From the NCBI RefSeq assembly GCF_009904055.1, contig NZ_WYDP01000025.1, positions 1 to 38,826 on the forward strand: a DNA stretch of 38,826 nt, written 5' to 3'. The notes under the pieces were generated by a model, which was given only the letters and a program-made list of their open reading frames with translations, was not told the origin of the DNA and did no database searches. This DNA comes from Rubellimicrobium sp. CFH 75288. Its GTDB lineage: Bacteria; Pseudomonadota; Alphaproteobacteria; Rhodobacterales; Rhodobacteraceae. This document shows, one piece after another, positions 1-5,690 of this stretch (position 1 is its first letter; every line of letters begins with the position of its first letter). Position numbers and translations under genes: made by a program.

Positions 1-825
1 GATGCCCGTGCCTTCTGGCGCAAGGACCCGGGCCTCGTGCCCGCCATGAGCGAGCGGCTTCTCGGCTCGCCCGTGCAGTTCAACCACTCCCACCGCCCGG
101 CCACGTCCTCGGTCAACTTCCTGTCGGCCCATGACGGGTTCACGCTGTGGGACACGGTCAGCTACAACGACAAGCACAACGAGGCCAACGGCGAAGACAA
201 CCGCGATGGCCATTCCCACAACCTGTCCGACAACATGGGGATCGAGGGCGCGACCGAGGACGAGGCGGTGAACGCCGCCCGCGAGCGTCGGGTGCGCGCC
301 ATGCTCGCCACCCTGTTCCTCAGCCAGGGCGTGCCCATGCTGCTCGCGGGCGACGAGATGGGGCAGACGCAGGGCGGCAACAACAACGCCTATTGCCAGG
401 ACAACGAGATCGCCTGGCTTGACTGGTCCGCCCCGCGCGAGTCGCTTCTGGGGGCCGTCCGGGCGCTTGCGGCCTTCCGGCGCGAGATCGGTCTGCCTTC
501 GGCGCGCTTCGCGCGCGGGCCGGGGGAGGGAGAGGGTCTTGCCCCCGAGGCGGCCTGGCTCCACCCCGCTGGACGTCCGATGGAGGAGGGCGACTGGGCC
601 GACGGGGACCTGCGGATCTTCGGGCTCGATCTGCGCCTGCCGGAAGAAAGGGGACGCGTGCTCGTCCTGCTCAACAGCGGCGACGACGCGACGTTCTGCC
701 TGCCCGACGGGCGCTGGCGGCTCCGGATCGACACGGCCCGCGATCTCGGGATCGCCTGCGACGAGCAGGGCGAGGGCGAGGTGCAGGTCGGCTGGCAGAG
801 CGTGCAGGTCTGGGTTCCTGCCTGA
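1..825 (+). CDS. glgX: Glycogen debranching enzyme GlgX, C-terminal part (5' truncated by window edge)
   Basis: The frame is open from base 1, so this is the last 274 residues of a longer protein. GlgX is a GH13 isoamylase-type enzyme that hydrolyses alpha-1,6 branches of phosphorylase-limit glycogen in the cytoplasm. The visible part holds the SAHDGFTLWDTVSYNDKHN segment, which carries the conserved His-Asp of GH13 region IV, followed by the NEANGEDNRDG and LLAGDEMGQTQGGNNNAYCQDN stretches typical of GlgX/TreX. After these comes a C-terminal beta-sandwich domain ending near VQVWVPA. The catalytic nucleophile and acid/base lie upstream, outside the window. The gene converges on the zinc peptidase gene with only 15 bp between stop codons. 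Other glg genes probably lie to the left, but this cannot be seen. Identification is firm. Confidence 0.95.
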   Translation, partial: DARAFWRKDPGLVPAMSERLLGSPVQFNHSHRPATSSVNFLSAHDGFTLWDTVSYNDKHNEANGEDNRDGHSHNLSDNMGIEGATEDEAVNAARERRVRAMLATLFLSQGVPMLLAGDEMGQTQGGNNNAYCQDNEIAWLDWSAPRESLLGAVRALAAFRREIGLPSARFARGPGEGEGLAPEAAWLHPAGRPMEEGDWADGDLRIFGLDLRLPEERGRVLVLLNSGDDATFCLPDGRWRLRIDTARDLGIACDEQGEGEVQVGWQSVQVWVPA

Positions 826-840
826 CCGGAACCCCGTGGC

Positions 841-1827
841 TCAGGCGGCCTTGCGCCGCCGCCCGCGGCCATGCGCCAGATCATGGACAAAGGCCAGCTT
901 CTCCCTCACGGCCGGAGCGAGCACGAAGGGATAGAAGTCCGGCTGGCCCATCGAACGGTTCATGGCGTTCATGGCCAGGGCGAGCGGGATCCAGGCGGAG
1001 ACCAGTGCGTCCATCGGGTCTCCGCCACCATAGGGGTCCACCCCCTGGGCAAGGCCGTAGCGCAGCGCCGTGTCGAGACCATCGGTCATGTGAAGCCAGT
1101 GGGCGAAGGTCTCGGCCCAGTCCTCCCATGGATGCATGGTGGCATAGGCCGAGACGTGCCGCTCCTGCCAGTCGGGTGGTGCGCCCTCGCGGTAGTGCCG
1201 TTCGATCGCCGCGCCGTAATCCGCATCGGGATCGCCGAACAGGGCCTCGAAGCGGGCCCTCTCGCCTCCCTCGTCCACCAGCACGTCGAAGAAGAAATGA
1301 CCGACCTCGTGCCGGCAATGGCCCAGAAGGGTACGATAGGGCTCACCCATTTCCACGCGCATCGCCTCGCGGCGGTCGTCGTCGGCTTCCGCCACGTTGA
1401 TGGTGACAAGGCCGTTGTCGTGCCCGGTCATCACGCGCTCCACCGTGCCGTCCGGCCCTTCCGCATCGGCAAGAAACCGGAAGCGCAGCCGGTTGCCGCC
1501 GGCCGTCTCCAGAGGCAGGCCGAGGCGGAGAAGGGAATAGACGAGCCGCCGCTTGGCATCCTCCAGCCGCCGCCAGCGCTCGACATTGCCCGGCATGCGG
1601 AGGTCGGGGATGGTCTGCGTCATCTCGCAGGACCGGCACAGCGCCCCTGTCTGGCCGGCCTCCCACGAGCAGCCGATCATCTGTCGGTTGGAACAGGCGA
1701 CCCGACCGGCCAGGGGAACGATCGAAAGATCGGCCGGATCGAACGCCACCTCCGCTCCGCAAGCCAGACAGCACAGGCTGTCGAAGTGGAGCTCGGCTCC
1801 GCAGGAGGGACAATCGAAGCGGCGCAT
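841..1827 (-). CDS. Zinc-ribbon putative zinc metallopeptidase (Peptidase_Mx-like)
   Basis: A 328-residue protein. The N-terminus carries a zinc ribbon with CPSC at residues 6-9 and a second pair at 20-23 (CLAC). More cysteines follow at 45, 53, 64 and 67, suggesting a second metal site. A gluzincin-type HEVGH motif (H173, E174, H177) sits in the middle, and the later WEDWAETFAHW stretch (about 234-244) likely provides the third zinc ligand. This architecture matches the putative zinc-binding metallopeptidases of the PF15887 type; no substrate is established. The longer open frame upstream of 1827 was not used because the zinc ribbon starts cleanly at this ATG and the upstream part is the antisense-like frame of the transglutaminase gene. 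It lies 35 bp downstream of the transglutaminase gene on the same strand, so they are probably co-transcribed. Soluble; no signal peptide seen. Confidence 0.8.
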   Translation of the reverse strand: MRRFDCPSCGAELHFDSLCCLACGAEVAFDPADLSIVPLAGRVACSNRQMIGCSWEAGQTGALCRSCEMTQTIPDLRMPGNVERWRRLEDAKRRLVYSLLRLGLPLETAGGNRLRFRFLADAEGPDGTVERVMTGHDNGLVTINVAEADDDRREAMRVEMGEPYRTLLGHCRHEVGHFFFDVLVDEGGERARFEALFGDPDADYGAAIERHYREGAPPDWQERHVSAYATMHPWEDWAETFAHWLHMTDGLDTALRYGLAQGVDPYGGGDPMDALVSAWIPLALAMNAMNRSMGQPDFYPFVLAPAVREKLAFVHDLAHGRGRRRKAA

Positions 1828-1862
1828 GACGTTTCTCTCGCCCGGACGGGGCGGACCTCCTC

Positions 1863-2684
1863 CTACTCGGCCGCCTCGAGCTGCGGCGGCACCTCGTCGC
1901 AGAAGACGGCAAACCGCTCCAGCCGCGAGGCGCCGAAGGTCGTGAGCATGGGCACGTCGGCCGCATCGCGCCCCCGGACCATGGTGATGCGTCCGATCCG
2001 GGGCACGTTGTAGCGAGCGTCGAACACGTACCAGCGCCCGCCCAGATACACCTCCGTCCAGGCGCAGAAATCGCCCGGCCCCATGTCGGGCCACTCGATG
2101 TCCCCGAGCCATCCTGATGCGTAGCGCGCCGGAATGTTGAGGGCCCGAGCGAAGGCGATGACCATGTGGGCATAATCGCGGCACACGCCCGAGCCGTCCC
2201 GCAGCGAGGTGGAAGCGGTTCGCTCGGTGGAAGCGGCGGCATAGTCGAAGCGGATCGTCTCGTGCGCGAAGTCGCAGATCGCCTGAACGCGGGCCCAGCC
2301 GTCCGCGATCGCGCCGAACCGGTCCCACGCCTCCTGCATCAGGAGATCGCTCTCGCAATAGCGGGACGGCATCAGGAAGGGCAGGGTCTCGGGCGGCAGA
2401 TCCTCCACCGGGTGCTGGACGGCCTCCGGGACAACCGGGTCCGGCTGCCCGCTGTCGGTGGCCATGCCGTTCCAGACAAGCCGCGTCGTTCCGGGGGGGA
2501 GGACCAGACGGCAGCGCGTGTTGCCGAAATCGTCCTGAAACGTCTCCATCGGAACCGGCGGCTCCGGCTTCAGGGGCTCGGCCGCGATACGGGCCAGTTC
2601 TTCCGGGCGCGGACTGAGCGCGAGAATGGCGGGCGTCGGCGCCTCCACGGCCACCGCGATGTCGAAGCCGATGCGAATCAGCAT
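1863..2684 (-). CDS. Transglutaminase-like cysteine protease family protein
   Basis: A 273-residue protein with an N-terminal beta-rich extension (about 1-110) and a transglutaminase-core domain (about 120-225). The nucleophile motif is GVCRDYAH with Cys168, and the Asp of the triad is D222 in RWYVFDARYN. The position normally occupied by the catalytic His (xHAWxEVYL) reads FCAWTEVYL, so Cys207 stands where His is expected. I recall non-His residues here in other bacterial members of this subgroup, so the change may be a subfamily trait. Bacterial members of this family are thought to act as proteases or amidases rather than protein cross-linkers. A good ribosome binding site (GGAGG) precedes the ATG. 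The gene is followed 35 bp later by the zinc peptidase gene. No signal peptide is seen, so it is probably cytoplasmic. Confidence 0.85.
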   Translation of the reverse strand: MLIRIGFDIAVAVEAPTPAILALSPRPEELARIAAEPLKPEPPVPMETFQDDFGNTRCRLVLPPGTTRLVWNGMATDSGQPDPVVPEAVQHPVEDLPPETLPFLMPSRYCESDLLMQEAWDRFGAIADGWARVQAICDFAHETIRFDYAAASTERTASTSLRDGSGVCRDYAHMVIAFARALNIPARYASGWLGDIEWPDMGPGDFCAWTEVYLGGRWYVFDARYNVPRIGRITMVRGRDAADVPMLTTFGASRLERFAVFCDEVPPQLEAAE

Positions 2685-2830
2685 GGGAGCCTCCTGCTCT
2701 GCACGGGCCGGGGAACGACGCCGGCCACGGGGAGGTCAGCCCCCCGGTCGGCTCCCTGATCAACCCGCAGGAAGCGCCCGGGTTCCAGCTTTGTCCTGCC
2801 GAGACGGAACAGGCGTGGGGTCCGGGAGCC

Positions 2831-2855
2831 GGAACCCGCAGCCCGTCGAGGCGTT
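2831..2855 (+). promoter_or_regulatory. EcfG-type general stress promoter, GGAAC-N16-CGTT
   Basis: GGAAC at 2831-2835 is followed after exactly 16 bases by CGTT at 2852-2855. This is the consensus for alphaproteobacterial EcfG/SigT general stress response promoters. Transcription would start near 2862 and run into the two small ORFs at 2951 and 3087. The rest of the 2685-2950 stretch between the divergent transglutaminase gene and the first small ORF holds no convincing ORF. The match is seen directly; EcfG dependence is inferred. Confidence 0.7.
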
Positions 2856-2950
2856 GCGACACAGAAGCCGTCCCCGGACGAGCCCCCGATCCCATGAATT
2901 CGTGCCGCCTGGCGCGCCGGGTCCGACGCGCCCTGCCTTGGAGACTTCCG

Positions 2951-3079
2951 ATGCTTCGCTTCCTCGCTTCGATCCTTTCTCCCCTGCTCCCGCGGACGGC
3001 GCCGCGCAGGGAGCCGATTGCCATCCCCATCCGGCGCGACGACTGGCGCGCGCCGAAGGCCGGGGGGCGGCGCTTCTGA
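2951..3079 (+). CDS. Small basic protein, 42 aa, unknown
   Basis: An ATG at 2951 has a plausible ribosome binding site (GGAGA about 7 bases upstream) and opens a 42-residue frame. The first half is hydrophobic (MLRFLASILSPLLP), and the rest is rich in Arg and Pro and ends GGRRF. Its stop is 7 bp before the ATG of the next small membrane protein, and both sit about 90 bp or more downstream of a perfect EcfG-type promoter, which favours a real two-gene stress transcript. I recognise no family. The hydrophobic stretch is short and could be a membrane-associating helix. An accidental frame in this GC-rich DNA remains possible. Confidence 0.4.
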   Translation: MLRFLASILSPLLPRTAPRREPIAIPIRRDDWRAPKAGGRRF

Positions 3080-3086
3080 CGCGCCC

Positions 3087-3368
3087 ATGTCCCTGCTTGC
3101 ACTGGTCCTCGGGGGGCTGGCGGGTGCCGTTGGCGCCGGATCGTTTCTCGTCGCCGGCCTGAGCCTTGGCCTGCCCCCGCAAGGCGTCCTGATCGGCGCC
3201 CTCCTCGTGGGGGGCCTGGCTGCCTTGTGGCTGGGCGCCGTCCTCGAAGCCGCCGTCACGCGCACGGACCACGCCCGGGATTCGCGGGCCGATCGGCCGT
3301 CGCCGGTCGCGCTGATGTCACGCAACCGCAACCGCCCGGCCCCCCAGGATTGCGGACGGGAGCGCTGA
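3087..3368 (+). CDS. Small membrane protein, 93 aa, unknown
   Basis: From the ATG at 3087 the product is 93 residues. Residues 2-24 and about 30-55 are two hydrophobic, glycine-rich segments (for example LALVLGGLAGAVGAGSFLVA), separated by a short LGLPPQG turn. A polar, Arg-rich tail follows. This is the layout of a helical hairpin in the inner membrane with its tail in the cytoplasm. A longer in-frame start at 3018 exists but would overlap the upstream small ORF and adds a polar leader, so the internal ATG is preferred. It probably shares the EcfG-type promoter at 2831. No recognised domain; function unknown. Confidence 0.6.
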   Translation: MSLLALVLGGLAGAVGAGSFLVAGLSLGLPPQGVLIGALLVGGLAALWLGAVLEAAVTRTDHARDSRADRPSPVALMSRNRNRPAPQDCGRER

Positions 3369-3403
3369 GGCCGCCACCCCCGACGGCACGCCTCACGTGG
3401 TCG

Positions 3404-3428
3404 GGAACCGCTTGTGACCGGCCGCGTT
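3404..3428 (+). promoter_or_regulatory. EcfG-type general stress promoter, GGAAC-N16-CGTT
   Basis: GGAAC at 3404-3408 and CGTT at 3425-3428 are separated by exactly 16 bases, a second perfect match to the alphaproteobacterial general stress consensus within 600 bp. It lies about 110 bp upstream of the ATG at 3540, which begins the YqjD-like/DUF1469/DUF3618 operon. Seen directly; dependence on EcfG is inferred. Confidence 0.75.
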
Positions 3429-3539
3429 TGGCCCTCGTCGCGCCACTGCCTTCCGGTTTTTCGGCCCCGCTCGATGGAAGCCGCCGCAATGGCCGGGGCG
3501 CATGATCCAAACGGGCGCCCTTTCATCAAGGAGACGCAA

Positions 3540-4193
3540 ATGAGCCACAACGACATGACCTCTTCCCCGTCCGGCGGTTCGGCGTCCGCCCCGGGATCTG
3601 CATCCGGCGCCCTCGAGGGTCTGGCCGAAGCCGGGCGCGAGACGCTCGAGGACGTCAAGGCGCGGGCCTACGGGGTCGCGTCCCGCACGGCGGAGGCCGC
3701 CAAGCACGAGGCGATGGCCCGCGGAGAGGCGGCCAAGGACTCGCTGGCCGGTCTGGTGCACACGCTCGCCTCCTCGCTGCGCGATGCGGCGGGCCAGGCC
3801 GGGGAAGGCGAAGGCACGATCCAGGGCAAGCTGATGGCGGCCGCGGCCGACAGCATCGAGGACATGTCCGAGTCGATCCGCCACCGCCCGCTCGGCGACC
3901 TGATGGGGGAAGCCGAGGCCTTCGCCCGGCGCAATCCGGGGGCCTTCGTGGCCGCCGCCGCCCTTGTCGGGTTCGGCATCGCCCGATTTGCCCGGGCTTC
4001 CTCTCCGCAGGAGCCCTCCCGTCCGGGATCGGCCGGAGGCGCCGGGGTCGGCATGACGCCGGCTGGGGGAACGGGCACAGCCATGCGCGGCGGGATCAGC
4101 ACGTCGGGCATGAGCACCCATGGCGAGGACGATGACAGCGCCGGCGGCACCATGGCGGGCGGGCTGTCCGGTCAGGACCGGACGATGCCATGA
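3540..4193 (+). CDS. YqjD/ElaB-like or nutrient-deprivation-induced-type membrane-anchored stress protein
   Basis: A 217-residue protein starting at the ATG preceded by AAGGAG. Residues 24-125 form Ala/Glu/Lys-rich amphipathic helices (for example GLAEAGRETLEDVKARAYG). An RRNPG motif at 130-134 leads into a short membrane segment (about 134-150) and then a Gly/Ser/Thr/Met-rich, disordered C-terminus. The RRNPxxxxxxA layout before a terminal membrane helix resembles the YqjD/ElaB (DUF883) group and rhizobial nutrient-deprivation-induced proteins. The next gene encodes a YqjE-like protein, so the pair parallels the E. coli yqjD-yqjE stress genes. The stop overlaps the next start by 4 bp. A perfect EcfG-type promoter lies upstream. 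The exact role is not known; membrane tethering under stress is an inference. Confidence 0.7.
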   Translation: MSHNDMTSSPSGGSASAPGSASGALEGLAEAGRETLEDVKARAYGVASRTAEAAKHEAMARGEAAKDSLAGLVHTLASSLRDAAGQAGEGEGTIQGKLMAAAADSIEDMSESIRHRPLGDLMGEAEAFARRNPGAFVAAAALVGFGIARFARASSPQEPSRPGSAGGAGVGMTPAGGTGTAMRGGISTSGMSTHGEDDDSAGGTMAGGLSGQDRTMP

Positions 4194-4600
4194 CCTATGA
4201 CGCCGATCCCCGGCCGACCGGCACCCTGCTCAGCGATGCCGTCACCCAGCTGACGCGGCTCGTCCGCGGCGAGGTCGCCCTCGCCAAGGCGGAGGTCGCG
4301 CAGAACCTGCGCAATGCGGGGCTCGGCATCGGCCTGCTTGCGGGCGCCGCCATCCTCGCCCTTGTCGCCCTTCATGTTCTGGCTGCGGCCCTTGTGGCCG
4401 CGCTGGCTCACTGGATCGGGGCAGGCTGGGCCGCGCTCGCGGTGGGCGCGGTGATCCTCGTGATCGCCCTCCTGCTCGCCCTGCGGGGCATGAACGCGCT
4501 CAAACCCGAAAACCTGGCGCCGACGCGCACCGTCCGCAACGTGCAGGCCGACGCCCAGACGATCAAGGAGACCGTCTCCAATGACCACCACCAGCACTGA
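4190..4600 (+). CDS. DUF1469 / YqjE-type 'phage holin family' membrane protein
   Basis: A 136-residue inner-membrane protein of the PF07332 (Phage_holin_3_6, YqjE) group. The N-terminal region has the characteristic amphipathic LVRGEVALAKAEVAQNLRNA helix (residues 24-43). Two transmembrane helices follow, at about 47-77 and 80-104, and then a short charged tail. Despite the family name these are chromosomal stress-associated envelope proteins, not phage lysis proteins, and no phage genes are nearby. The ATG overlaps the stop of the upstream gene (ATGA), and the 3' end overlaps the next gene by 20 bp, so translation of the three genes is coupled. Confidence 0.85.
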   Translation: MTYDADPRPTGTLLSDAVTQLTRLVRGEVALAKAEVAQNLRNAGLGIGLLAGAAILALVALHVLAAALVAALAHWIGAGWAALAVGAVILVIALLLALRGMNALKPENLAPTRTVRNVQADAQTIKETVSNDHHQH

Positions 4601-5552
4601 CCCCCGCGACATCGAGGCGGAACTCGCCAAGGACCGGGCGCAGCTCGCCTCGACGCTCGACGCCCTGTCCGACCGCATGTCGGTGGACAATCTCGCGCAG
4701 CAGGCGCTGGGCGTGATCCGCAGCAGCGCCGGCACGGCGACCGTGTCCGTGGATCGGCTGGTGCGGGGCAATCCCATCGGCATGGCGCTGATCGGCGCGG
4801 GCGTGGCCTGGCTGTTCCTGGGCCCGAAGCTGCGCAGCCGGACCGAGCAGGCGCATCATGCGGCAGGCCCCATCCACGACGACTGGCAGCCCGAGGGCGA
4901 GGATCGCGGATGGGCGCGCGAGGTGCAGTCGCTCCGCCGCAAGGCCATGGACGCGCTGCACAGCCTGGAGGACGAGGCCAAGCGCTACACCGGCAGCGCG
5001 CGCGACTTCGCGGCCGAACGGGCTGCGGTGATCTCGGGGTTCGCGGCCGACCTGCGGTCGCGCCTGGCATCCGGGCTCGACAACCTGCCCGATGAAGCGC
5101 GCGAGCGGATCATGGCCGCGCGCGAGCGGGCCTATGGGGCGATGCTGGAAGCCGAACGGGCCGGTCGGCAGGTCCTGCGCGATCCGGGCCGTGCCCTCGA
5201 GGAGCATCCCTTTGTCGCCGGCGCCGTGGCCCTCGCCCTCGGGGCGGCCCTCGGGGCGGTGCTGCCGCGCACGGAGATGGAGGATCGCACCTTCGGACGC
5301 GAGCGTGACCGTCTGCTCGACGAGGCGGCCCGCATGCTGAAGGCCGAAAAGGATCGCGCGCTCCAGCTCGCCTCCTCACTGGGCGAGGAGATCAAGGCTG
5401 CCGCGACCGAGACGGTCGAAGCCGTGGCGGAGACCGCCAAGGACAAGGCACAGGACGCCGTCCACCGGGTCCAGGAACGTGCCGACGACGAGATGCGACG
5501 GATCCAGGGCGGTCAGCAAGGCTCGTCGGGCAGCGGACCGATCGTCGGCTGA
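4581..5552 (+). CDS. DUF3618 domain membrane protein
   Basis: A 323-residue protein. The N-terminal DPRDIEAELAKDRAQLASTL segment (about 8-27, continuing to LSDRMS) is the typical start of DUF3618 proteins. A membrane segment follows at about 65-82 (GMALIGAGVAWLFLG). Then comes a long charged helical region (about 100-205) with RDFAAERAAVI and similar repeats, and a second Ala/Gly-rich hydrophobic segment (about 212-230). The C-terminus (about 235-323) is a Lys/Glu/Ala-rich helix that looks like late-embryogenesis-type or YqjD-like repeats (KAAATETVEAVAETAKDKAQ). AAGGAG precedes the ATG inside the upstream gene. It is the last gene of the EcfG-preceded operon, and two hairpins follow its stop. 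An envelope-associated stress role is inferred. Confidence 0.8.
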   Translation: MTTTSTDPRDIEAELAKDRAQLASTLDALSDRMSVDNLAQQALGVIRSSAGTATVSVDRLVRGNPIGMALIGAGVAWLFLGPKLRSRTEQAHHAAGPIHDDWQPEGEDRGWAREVQSLRRKAMDALHSLEDEAKRYTGSARDFAAERAAVISGFAADLRSRLASGLDNLPDEARERIMAARERAYGAMLEAERAGRQVLRDPGRALEEHPFVAGAVALALGAALGAVLPRTEMEDRTFGRERDRLLDEAARMLKAEKDRALQLASSLGEEIKAAATETVEAVAETAKDKAQDAVHRVQERADDEMRRIQGGQQGSSGSGPIVG

Positions 5553-5581
5553 CCTGCGCTCCCGCCGCGCAGAACACAGGC

Positions 5582-5606
5582 GGGGGCCGGCAGCGGGCCG
5601 GCTCCC
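5582..5606. terminator. Hairpin after the DUF3618 gene
   Basis: A 10-bp stem (5582-5591 with 5597-5606, one G-U type mismatch) around the loop AGCGG, located between the convergent DUF3618 and glycosyltransferase genes. No strong T-run follows, so it is a candidate terminator or 3'-end-stabilising structure. Confidence 0.45.
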
Positions 5607-5637
5607 GTCCGCCCAGAGGAGTCCCGAGGGTGCCAGC

Positions 5638-5658
5638 CGTGCGGCTTCCGGCCGCACG
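5638..5658. terminator. Second hairpin between convergent genes
   Basis: A perfect 8-bp inverted repeat (CGTGCGGC / GCCGCACG) with loop TTCCG, 33 bp from the end of the minus-strand glycosyltransferase gene. It could serve transcripts from either side; no T-tract is seen. Confidence 0.45.
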
Positions 5659-5690
5659 CTGCGTCGGCGCGGTAGGCGCAGATGCCGGGC

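Noticed and set aside
844-860. GGCGGC/GCCGCC hairpin at the glgX/zinc peptidase junction as terminator
   Set aside because: It lies in Lys-Arg-Arg-Lys-Ala-Ala coding sequence, is a trivial GC repeat and has no T-run.
841-3102. A 753-codon reading for the zinc peptidase
   Set aside because: The N-terminal 425 residues are the frame-shifted shadow of the transglutaminase gene; the real protein starts at 1827.
4190-4600. Prophage remnant, because of the holin family name
   Set aside because: The DUF1469/YqjE family is chromosomal in proteobacteria and no phage genes are nearby.
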